A DNA stretch of 64,000 bases from Zygnema cylindricum (Eukaryota; Streptophyta; Zygnematophyceae; Zygnematales; Zygnemataceae): the NCBI GenBank assembly GCA_037447655.1, contig JBBHKE010000735.1:79332-143331 (forward strand). Direction: 5' to 3'. The position numbers and the translations under genes are program-made. Below are positions 1 through 11,500 of the stretch, piece after piece. The notes under the pieces were generated by a model. It ran no database searches, had not been told where the DNA came from, and saw only the letters and a program-made list of their open reading frames with translations. The stretch's first letter is position 1, and each line of letters begins with the position of its first letter.

Positions 1-3000
1 ACCAAAGTGAAATCCGGCAAAGCAGAATCCGACAGCACGTGCACGTTCGGCGGGAGGGACCCACCTGGGAAGGAGGATAACAGTCAGTTGAGGCTTTAAT
101 ACAGTTTTTATTTTTTGTTTGTTTGATTTTGTGTGACATTTCTCATTTTTGTTTCGCCTTTTCCTTTTTTTTGTTTCCATGTATCAGATGGTTCTCCATC
201 GAGCATTTCTTAATAAAGCTTACTATGTGTTAGAATAATTTTAGTATCAAATAGGTGGAGGTTTGGAGTCTAAAATACAAGCGCTGACCAGAAAACGCGG
301 CTGATGAATCAACGACAGATGAAATGGGTCTTCTAATGGGTCAGAGGAAGACGTATGGTAGTCCAAAATGCATGGAACTGGGAAGGACCACTGCTATTGC
401 ATGGGCATTACATTTATTTGAGAAAGAGATATGATGGAGGTCTATAGTTGATCCCAAGTTAAAGCTTTCGGTTACAATCAAATGAGGGAAGTATCAATAA
501 ATTGTCATGTGAAGGCACATTCTGTTGTTGAGCTTCTTTAGGTTATCAGGAGAGAAACAGAGAGAAAATAAGGCTTGATCCAAGTTCACAAGATGAATCT
601 GAAAGAGAGAAAGAAAGAGAAAAGGCCGGAAAGGAGAGAGAAAATCTCTTCATGAAGACACGAGATGAATCCCGCCTACCTCAAATCTCTTTATGAGATG
701 CCTTTCCATGCTATATGGTGATAAAAGACAATGAACCATCTGCTGAGGTAACTTAACTTCTATGCGGCAGGGACGCCTTTCATCTACAACCTTTAAGCGA
801 CTGACTTGACCACTAAAACGAATTGTGTAAAGAAGATTGAATTACAACAGCCCCGACATATTAACATAGTATCCCTGACTCACCGTCCCATAAGATTGTT
901 CATGCAAGGCATGACCACTCCTTCTCCGAGTCCCATAAAGGCACGAGTGATTAATAGAGCTTTCAGCGAATGCTGAGCTGCCCATGGGGTAGCAAGTGTA
1001 GCAGATGACCACAACAGAATACCGAGTGCAAGAACATTGCGACCTCCATACTGATCAGCTAAGGCCCCTCCAATTATTGGCGTCAAAAGATATCCTGCCA
1101 GAAATGATGACTGGCACAAGGAAGAAAATAAGGCTGTGAGGAAAGCGTGGGACGCAGTGGAAACAAGACTAGAGAGAGGGAGGAATATGTTCAAAAAACA
1201 AAGTAAAGTGAGGGATGTCATGAGAAGAGAAAACTACGCAATGAAGTGAACAAAAGCAGAGTGGTGGGAAAAACTTGGGACATGAAAAAAAAAAAACACA
1301 AGCGGAGCATTGAACAGAAGGATACCAGCGAAAGGCTGGTTGGATGGAGACAAGAAGATAGAGTTTCACGGAGTAAAAATGCAAGAGAGGGCATGATGAA
1401 GGATGCAACAGACAAAAGCCCGAAGACAAGATTAAAGAGGATCACGCGCAAGTTCTTGGGATTTTTCACCACAGGTCTATATGAGCACATGACACTAAAC
1501 GCTGTTTGGCTAGAGCTTGCAATGTTAATACAGTAGAGGAAATTCGGTGTTTCTAAAAGGTATATTTATCGGGTACATTTACTCTTTATGAACTGTTCTT
1601 ACTCAAGTACTAAGATAAGGCACTGATTCCTACAACAGCCACAGGCAACCTGAAATCTATAACCATTGCCTCAAGAGTTTTTGCAGCAAGATGTTATGAA
1701 AATAAGGCATCGAAACAATGTGACCTCAAAGTGTAAAAAGAAAATTGAAGCAAAAGCTTCAAAAAGGTGAAGGAGAATCTAAATCCCTTATTACAGCAAA
1801 TGTTTCATTGAGAATTTTAAGAAACACTTGAAAATTCAGTCTTTAGGTATTTCAAAAATATTTGAACAAAGTTGAGTCCAAAATAAACAGTAGTAAAGGG
1901 ACATAGACATCCCTTCTTCATAAATAATTCCTAAATTCCAACGTTTGCAGATGTCCCAGCTAAAACCCAGATAAAACCATGCTACTTTCCCTTTGAAATT
2001 CATTTTACTTGCATTAAGGTGATTAACATTTCATACTATTCTCCTTTCCCGTGTGTAAGAAAACTAAACATTTATAATCCAGTAAATGGAGATTCGTGCT
2101 TTGGTCCCTATTTTATGCCTCAATTTCGTAACTTGTTTTTGCAGTAACAAACTTCTGATTGCATGATCCGAGCTAGCTTGTTACATCACTACCCACTGAT
2201 GCATTGCTTGTTATATCTTCACAATGTGAATGCAGTGTGATACAGCAGTACAGCAGGCGGAGATGACAGGATCAACTTCTTTCCATAAAGTTTTCTAAAT
2301 AGGTGTTTTTGGATTATCATCGCCATAATTACATAGAATACTACGCAAATGTTTTTTAATGAGTTATGTGACGCTTTAAACAGGTAGAATGAATTATTTA
2401 GAGTTTCTAGTGAAAATAAAATTATATATTTCACAGCATTGAATCTATACCTAGATTCGAGATTAATAATTAGAACCTAAGTTTAGAATACACCTGAACG
2501 ATGCCGGCCACTCCCTGTCCCCAGCCATGAATGGTTGACAAAGGCATGATTGCAACCGACATGATTGTACGGTCAGCATTGCAGAAAAAGAGAGCCATGG
2601 CTACGAGGAAGACGATCCGTAAACGAACTTGCAGGAGCAATGGTACAACGAGTCGGTTGGTTGGTTCTACTGTATGGTGGAATTTATCAGAACTATCAAA
2701 CGCCTCATCTGCGGAGGAGTCATTAGCGACAGAAGACTCATTGCCGTTAACTACATTCATGATAGAAATTCTACTTCTCTTGCAATCTTCGGTTCTGATT
2801 ATCCCCTGTGGTAGTTTAACTGATGTAATTTTATAGTTTCTCTTGTCAATTCTCAATATGGTACTTGGGATCTTGCAGTGGATTAGGAAAGCTTCTGTTG
2901 CAGTAACTTTTCTCTTCAGCAAACGAATGGTGGCAAGAGGATGAGCTCTTCCATGAATAGGATTAAAGCAGAAGGCAGATTGTAGCGTGTTCAAAGTCAT

Positions 3001-3003
3001 CAT
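1..3003 (-). CDS. PHT4/ANTR-type plastid anion (phosphate) transporter, MFS family; 5' part only
   Basis: Three exons on the minus strand: 2494-3003 (starts at ATG 3003), 884-1110 and 1-64, where the gene leaves the window. Junctions are GT-AG and keep frame: exon 1 ends phase 0, exon 2 ends in a split Arg codon. The first ~125 residues are polar and basic with no transmembrane segment, as expected for a plastid transit peptide. The MFS core follows, with FCNADRTIMSVAIMP (family: CNxDRVNMSVAVLP), then GYLLTPIIGGALADQYGGR (the MFS loop 2-3 signature), LGEGVVMPCMNNLMGRW and VPPAERARAVGFCFAGFHFG. Known PHT4/SLC17-like proteins move phosphate or organic anions with Na+ or H+; the substrate here cannot be read. 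The C-terminal half is missing, so integrity is unknown. It is divergently arranged with VPS15. Confidence 0.9.
65..883 (-). other. Intron 2 of the PHT4-like gene
   Basis: The donor GTGAGT lies at 883-878 and the acceptor CCCAG before position 64, both on the minus strand. The intron is AT-rich, and I see no further coding exon or mobile element in it. Confidence 0.8.
1111..2493 (-). other. Intron 1 of the PHT4-like gene
   Basis: The donor GTGTAT is at 2493-2488 and the acceptor TGCCAG ends at 1111, minus strand. It separates residues ...GIVQ from SSFLAGY.... Nothing else recognisable lies in its 1.4 kb; small ORFs on either strand have no coding character. Confidence 0.8.
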
Positions 3004-3843
3004 TGTGGAGAAGTCAAATTGTGGCTTTCTCTTTTAGGGTTTCATAATTTGAAATTCATTTAACATTGTAAACCTAAATTTTACGTACGGCCATATTTCG
3101 AGCGGCGTCCTTTTGACTTCGGAACTATAAATGACATGTATCTATAAGTATATAACTACAGGGTAATGATTATCATCTAAGTAAACCAATAGAAAGTGGC
3201 CATATCACCACTTGTCATGATTTCTCGTCTCACTATTCTGCTTCTAATCTAACTGGCTCAAGACCCATTTCCTGTTGCGTTATTGAAAATGTCTCCTGCA
3301 ACTTAAGAACTTATTCCATCAGACTCTCAGAGTTAACACCCTTACACTGTTCCTACGCGTATAGTGTGGGTTATAAGTTTTATAGTATGTTTTCGCACCT
3401 TTGAAATTTTGAGCTATGGTTCGAATTAGAACAACATCAATGGCCATGGTTTTTCTCATGGAACAGCTTGCCATGTGAATCTCAGTGGTCTGGAACTGTG
3501 AAGCTGGAGTTGAGAGGCTGGAGCTTGGAGCTCGGAGCTTCTCAGCTTCTATCAGGAGCTTGTCTAACACATGATTTTTTTTGACTGAATTCGAAATCCT
3601 AGGAGTGCCATTTTTATATTCCATTTCCATTTCATCGCCTCTATCTAATTCTCTATCTAAACCCTATCTAATTCCCTTTAGAAATTGACATAGCAAACTG
3701 CCCGCGCTTCACTTTAACTTTGCTTTCTCCCTTTCTCTCTATCTTTTTCTTTGAGCTGGAGACTGGTGTTGGTGAGGTTTTTCCTGTCAGCGGGCCCTAC
3801 CCTAAAACCCCTTGGTAGGTTCTAGTTCATTAGAAATTCTAGA
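3004..3843. promoter_or_regulatory. Shared divergent upstream region of the PHT4-like gene and VPS15
   Basis: The 840 bp between two divergent start codons must hold both promoters and 5' UTRs. It is AT-rich, with TATA-like runs near 3126 and 3148, but no element can be assigned with confidence. A short stretch around 3500-3560 repeats GGAGCTT-like words. Confidence 0.5.
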
Positions 3844-6800
3844 ATGGGCAATCAGCTGGCCAGCACCAAACCTGTTGCTTCCCCTTCAGATTACGCCCTC
3901 CATGAATTGCCTAATAATGTAGTTTATAAAGACACGCTTGGGAGTGGTCGGTTTCTGAAAACTCTGGAGTGTTTTCACGACGAGGGCCTCGTGGTAGTGA
4001 AAGTGTATTTTAAACGTGGAGAATTGTCAAACGTGAAGGTATTTTCACTTTTTATAAGAAACTTCATTAATTAATGGGATGATTGTGGTGTGGGGATTGT
4101 GATCGCAACTGTCCCTGTTTGTTTCCATAAATATCCTTTTTTAATATATGTATGTATGTGCATCCACAATTGTTCAAATTGTACTGCTTTTTCCTCTATC
4201 TTTTGTAAAGTTAAAGAATCTCCAAGTTGGTTGAATTGAAGTGTTCCAATGTGAAAAATCAGCAGAGGGATACTCATTTGCTAAAAGCGAAACCTCCTGA
4301 AGCTATCTTATAGTTGCGTCTTTTTGTAAAATGATGTTGTCTTCTTTTTTTTTTTTCTTTTTTTGTTAACTGCCAAAATGTAGCAGAAAGTTTTAAAGAG
4401 AAGCAAAGAATGTTCCCCCGTTATAACATTACCCAGCAAAAGTTACAAAGCTTTATTTATGTGACCAGACTATTTCACCTAAAAATTTATGGAGGCTGGC
4501 ATTTGAGCTGATCTTTGCTAATATTGTCTACAGGAGCATGAACGTCTTCTTGAAATACGTAAGCTCTTGTCCGGAGTTGAGGAGTCTCACGTGTGGCCAT
4601 TCCAGGTTCATTTCGCTTCTTTTTCCACAGCTGTATTTCTTTCTGATGGTTCTTAATTCTTTTCTTTTTTTTTTAGCTTTTAGTACAAGGACTGCAAGTA
4701 CTTTCGAGGCTGAAGGTCTTTTGACGTTGTTCGTGTCGACACCTGTTTTTTATGCTTGTTAAATTGACTGCAAACTATCTGTGAAAAATCGGACCTCTGA
4801 AGAACGTGCTTTTGGGAGGTTAACTATTCGTGACTTTAACAACGTTACTATCTGCAACCACATACTTAATTTTTTACAGAGATGGTTGGAGACGGACAAG
4901 GCAGCTTATTTGCTGCGACAATATTTCTTCAGCAATTTGCATGATCGGCTCAGTACTCGTCCCTTTCTAAGCTTGATGGAGAAGAAATGGCTGGCTTTTC
5001 AGGCAAGTTCGACTCCTCAAGCATGCCCATTCATGTCCGTATACGGCGACATCGTTTCACTGTTCTTGTTTTTTCTAGACAATTGGACTTTCTCCCTTGC
5101 CGAATGATCAGGCATTTGGCATAGGCATGCTTTCTTAGAAATTGTGTACTCCTACACCAAAAATCAACGTGCTCAACTTCTGTGTTTTTTTATTTTAGTT
5201 AATGATTTACTGGTTATTTGAAGAAGTGAAAGTAAATTACCCTGTGAACGTCATTTGCGTTAATAACAAAAAATTGGTGCCGGCTTTTTTTGCCCCCTGA
5301 ACATAAAATAGCGTAAATAATATTACTTATCTTTTTTTAAACGCTAATTTGTTAAGCAGTTGAAAATCGTCCATGTCACTTGCACCTAAATTAGAATTTA
5401 TAACACTAAGATAAACCCTACACTATGTATTTCTTAACTCTAATACTGATTTTTGGTGTACTTCGCTGAAAAGAGATATTGCTAATAGAGTGAATAAGAA
5501 AACCGAATTTTACTCTGGTGCCTTGGTTGACCCCGGTATTGTTGACCCTTACTATTTTGGTGTGCACTATGTCTTCAATGGTTCTGACGTTCAATGTACT
5601 GGAAGAACCAGGATTTGAACATTAAGAAATAATTTGGGGAAACAACTCTTAACATATTAGAATTGTGTTGCGTAAAATTCAAATTGTCATAAACTAAGAC
5701 GTGGCAGTTCAAATGGCCCAAAAAGAAACATGATATGAAATAGTACTTTACCACTTCGATGTTGCTTAAAAAAATGTTCCGAGTGAAAATAATTTGGAGT
5801 TAAGAAGTTTGATTCGACTTGTTACATGTCATGCCGTTCAAAATCATCAAACTAAACAATTATTGACTAACTCAATTGAGTTGGCGCCTCAATGTTGAGG
5901 AGCCAACTTATGTTGAAAACCCTTGTACTTATGGTTGATATTCACTTCTTGCTCAACATTTGATTTCTCAAACGACTGAACAGCAGGTACATTGTTGCTT
6001 TGCAGCTTTTGAAGGCAATGGAGCAGAGCCATGACAAGGATGTCTGCCATGGTAACCTTTCTTTTCATCCCACAAACTTCACAAACATGGCCGGATTGGT
6101 GTGTCTGTGCATGCAGTTTCTACCATTCTTTTTTTTTATCAATAGGACTATGCTACAGGAACTGCTCAGCTCATCCTTTTGATATTGCTTGGGCTTCGGT
6201 TTCACTTTCTCAACAAATACGCTCTCATGCGAGTGTCGAGGCACAATCTTGTGGCACTGTTTTCAGCCAACTGAGAAAATTGAGAGGAAGGATGGAATAG
6301 GTGATATCAAGTGCGAGAATGTGATGGTGACTTCATGGAATTGGCTGTATTTAACCGACTATGCATCCTTCAAACCAACGTATCTACCAGCCGATAATCC
6401 AGCCGATTTTTCCTTTTTTTTTGATACTGGAGGGCGACGGCGTTGTTATCTTGCACCTGAAGTAAGCTTCTTTTCTTGTAACACAGGACAGAAAATAAAT
6501 TTAACACATTAGCCTGTGTTGAAATATTAACTTATCTTTGTAAATACGGTGGTAGACAACACAAAGGGACACAAGGATACTTTACTCTGTCAGCATTAAC
6601 ATTGGTCTTCAGCAATCAAAATTTTAGCCTGACTTCACCTAAAACGCACTATTCTTTAGAGCCCTTTATATTAAAACCAATTAATTATTGGACAGCAATC
6701 TCAGTTTCAACATTTGCTGCCGTTTTTCTCCAGCAGCATTGTTTCATTTTTGCATTATGCATCTTTGAAGCTGGTCAACATTTTTCATTCGCTTCTCCTG

Positions 6801-8497
6801 TCATGCATTTCACTGAGTTGAACTAAGGGACAGTGTGGAATTCTGCGATCATAAAACAAGCTGATGCATTAGTTCCCAATGAAGGTCTCTTTAGATCTTC
6901 AAACAAAAACCTAGAATGTCTCTTAGAGTTCAAATTGACGATGGGTGGACCTTATACATCAGTAGTTGCCTCTTAAACATAATACAATAATATCAGAAGA
7001 AACATGTCTAGCAGCACAGGGCCATTGGTGATTGCTTCATTCTATACATTTTTTTTTTATGGTTTATCTTATCTCATGCAGAAGAAAAAGTGCAAACGCA
7101 GACTAAAAGATGTGTGTTTACTAGTGAATAAAGCTCACTTTGGTTGAATAACTATTTTTGTGTTACAACACATGAAACTCGCAAGTCGCAACTGTTGTCC
7201 TTCTTAAGAAGAAAAATTAAAAATCACATATAGTGCATGTTCTAGTTTTTTTTTTTTTTGACATTGCCGCTAGCCGTTTGCACGGCTGGCACTTGAATGT
7301 TTTTAGTAATTTATCCTCCAAGTTTTGTTCTAAGTTCTAATTCTTTTGTTTTGGATATGGAAAACGGCGTGGACTTGCTCCGTTTTTGCAGAGATTCTTC
7401 GATCCGGGAGATTCACACTCTATTGTCGTGAACGCTACCCTTGCTCCAGCCATGGACGTGTTTTCTGTGGGGTTAGTTGCTTATGCCTAAGCGCCTCTGA
7501 AGCACTGAAGTATGGTTTATTCTTTTTGTGAGAGTTCTTTAGACCCAATTACCAACTTTTTGTTGAATTGCTCCTGATCTTGACACCTTTTTGGGGGTTG
7601 GATGTGTCCAAAATTGTGTTTTATTCAATCGCTTAGTTTGATTGTTCTCATACTGCTGGATGCTTATTCACGTTGTTTTTTTCTGTTTGTCTAAGGACGC
7701 ATTCTTATTTCACATTGAATATCTTGCACACCTTTGTTAGATTTTCCCCACGACTACACTTAATGTTATTTGGGGCAAATCGTTGTTGCATTTCCTCTCG
7801 ACTACACTTAATAATATTTGGGGCAAATCGTAGTTGTGGTTTAACCGTTGTTGTTTAACATGTTGTAAGCTCAAGTTCCTTTGTGTGTTTGTGACCTGCA
7901 AGTCAACTAGACATTGTATCTTATTGGATATGGTTTGGCATGCTGGAAGGTGTGTGATAGCGGAGCTTTTCTTAGAGGGACACGCGTTATTTGATCTCTC
8001 CACTCTACTGGCATATCGTAACGGAAATTTCGATCCATGGCCTCTCCTTGGAAAGGTGTGAATCATGGCACTGGCTCTGTAGCTCTGATCATTCAACCCC
8101 ATGGTCCGCTGTCATCAATGTATCTTTTGGTTCAGTGTCATTTGCCGTAAGCCTCTTTCACCAATGTTGTCTTTGGTTAAGTGCCATGAGCCATAGTCCT
8201 CTTTCGTTAATATTGTCTTTGGTTAAGTGTCATGTATTGTTGAATACAACCGTCAACTATTTAGCCCTTTTTTTATTGTTACCTGTTTATTAGAGCTGGA
8301 TGTGATATTTTGCTAATTGCCAGGAGTACAGGGAACTTTTATTTATAAATCATAACTGGAATTCATCTTTCATTTATAATTTGTAAATCATAAGGATATT
8401 TCTTACCCCTTGTAGTCCCGACAGATTCTATGCCTTTTATTGCAGCTGCTTTAAAGAGCGGACTGGTTGAGTGAAATTTGGATGAATTGGAAAAAAA

Positions 8498-8564
<67 letters not shown>

Positions 8565-11500
8565 CACACACGGTTTGAATGCCAGTAAAATGTGAACAAA
8601 TGTAATAAATGGACAAGTGAAATGTCTGTAATATTTGAAAGAATAAAAAAATGACAGGGCTAGTGCCAGTAAAATGTGAACGAATGTAATAACTGGACAA
8701 GGGGAATGTCGGTGAGATTTGGATCAATAATTAGAATTGGAGCACGACATCACGCTTAATGGGCAATTACACATAAGCGATTTACTGCCGTTACTGGCCA
8801 GCAATCGCAGTAATCGTACAGAAAACTGTACGATTTTGTAAAAGAAGTACGTTTTTTTGTAAGATTACGGTGAGCACTGGCCAGTATCCTCAGGAAACGC
8901 GTACGTATAATCACCCTATAAGCAATGTTAATGTTCCATTTGCCTGTCTACTGCTTTTTTTTGCAGATTCCAGATGTCGGAATACGGGACATGGTTGCAC
9001 ATATGGTTCAGCTCGAACCTAATATGCGTCTTAGTGCAAAAGGGTATCTAAAGACCTGGGCCTCTCGTGTGTTTCCTTCCTATTTCTATCCTTTTCTTCA
9101 CAATTTTTTTGCTGGATTGATTCCTATGGACACAGATGCCAGAGTGAGCTACTCTCCCCTCCCTCTCCACCTCCTGTCTCTTTCCTCCTCTCTTCTCCCC
9201 CCCTTTTTGGCTGCTACGTCCAGAAAAAGTCAGCTGTTGGCAGTATTGACCAGAAGGTTTTGGGATAGAGAAAAATATTTTGTAACTCATATATAATGTA
9301 CATACATAAAATATAATATAATATAATATAGTGTTATGTAGTATAGTATAATATAATAAAAAAATGTATAATATAATATTGTATAATATAATGTAATATA
9401 TTATAATATAATATAATATTATATAATATATGTGTAAAGTTATGTACTGTAATTCAAACTGTGCCCTTTGTACCAATGCTTTGCAACAATATTGTTAAAA
9501 ACATGATCTAGATTGGAGAGCGTGATTGTTGTTTCGAAAATCAGAATAACCTGTTTAGTATTTCTGTCATTTATTCAATGGATGATCATATCTCTACAGG
9601 TTTAATTATCCTTTCTTATGTTTTCTGTTCAGGTGATCAAAACTCTTGAGGAATTCGACGAAATTCACGATCAAATGCTGGTAGATGCACTTAAAGAAAC
9701 AAATAAGAGCCTTTCAGAGAAGCTTGAAAAAGAGAAGCCACACAGTAATTCATCAAAGCACTTGCATATTCGTAGCGTACCATCTTCTACAGATGAGAAT
9801 AATGGGAATAATAGCGAAAAGGGATCTGGCAATGAGGTTGTGAAGAAACAGCAGAATAATGTACTGATAGACGGTCAAAATGATTTATTTACCGATATTA
9901 AAAAACTTTTAGAGGAAACGGAGCGACTTCGACCAGGAGGATCCATCATGGCAGGACCTTTTCCATCGATGATCAACACATCAGGTAGTATAGGAAGGAA
10001 GAGTAGGAATGATAATAACAGTAGTGGTGACGGTTTGGTTAGCAGTTATGATAGGAAGCAAGGTGGCGGGGAAACAGGTTATTCAAGCAGTCTCTTGTTT
10101 GATGAAACTCAGAAACCACCATTGTTTCACGATGTTTTAAATTATAAAACAGAAGGAGCGACTCGACCAAAGACTATGGCAACAGCTTTGGCTGAAATAC
10201 CATCCGACGTGGAGGAAGTTGTAACTGAAGAGGTGTGAGATGTCTTTCCTTCAAAGAACTTTTGAACTTGTAAAGCTAAGTTGTAAGTGCTCCAGGATGT
10301 CTTTCTTTGAAAGCAATTTTGAACTTGTAAGGTTAAGTTGTAAGTGGTACATGATGTCTTTCCTTTCAGCACTTTTGAACTTGTAAGGTCAAGTTGTCAG
10401 TGGTACGAGATGTCTTTTCTTTAAAGCACTTTTGAACTTGTAAATTCTTACAAGTGTAATATTGGCAACCGCGAAGCAAATGGGAGAACCTTTTGCCGAG
10501 GGGTATGCATTTTGTCGCTGGTACGGAACTTCTTTCTGGTTTTTAACCATTATTACTCTATATTTTTCCCAAGCTATTGATGTTTGCAGTTTTTTCTTGA
10601 CCTCACAGGTTTTTGAAAACCAGGTGCGTGAAGTGGGAGGGTCATTCAATGCACGATTTTCTGAAGGGGGAGATTCCGAAGATATTTGGATAACCCAAGG
10701 ACTGAGCCGCCGAAAAGAAGACATTAATTTACCCACTGATGGTGGATGGCGTTGGGATGGAGACTGGGAAGTGGATTTAACAGGAGGACCTGGAGGTATG
10801 TTTCTTTTGTGTTTTTGCACTTTATGATAATTTGATTTCCTGTCCTTCTCCTCTCTATATTAAAAGAATGTGATCTCAAAGACTTTGATTTCTGTAATAC
10901 AGACTGTGATACAGAGACAGGGAATCCGAAACTCTTTCCATGAAAGGGACAGTTCAGTAAAAGAGGACAAGGTGAAGCTGCCATGGAACTCAGTATTACA
11001 AATATCAAATCAGTTTAGTTCTGAAAAAGAAATTAGTATCTGCGATAATGTTCAATGTTTTCCATGTAATTCAAACAAATGTCAATTCCATGCTGTGGAC
11101 CACACTAGTTTATGTGTTAAGATGAGTCAGCAACCATTAAAATGAGATGATTATAACATGTTAGTTGCTAGAAAAAGAATCCTCGCCATTAAAATACGTC
11201 AATATAAATTGTAGGTAACCCGAAGGAAATATTTCTTCTGGAAAGTGCCAGGGACTATGTGATTTTCTGCACAAGCTCATAAGATTTTTTTGAGTCTCAA
11301 TCAAATTTTTGCGGCATGTTGTTGCTATAAGTAGCATTAGATTATGATGCGTGGATATTGCTACTCCTTTAGACTCATTCATGCTCATATCAGTGACCAA
11401 CCATAGTTCAAATGTGCTAAAGCAGTTGGAAAGGCTTTATGTGTTTACCTCATACTCCGTTTCCTTTACTGATCTTTTTATTATATTCTATTCACTATTG

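Noticed and set aside
10238-10450. CRISPR-like regular repeats
   Set aside because: Units are contiguous, without unique spacers, inside a eukaryotic intron; an ordinary minisatellite.
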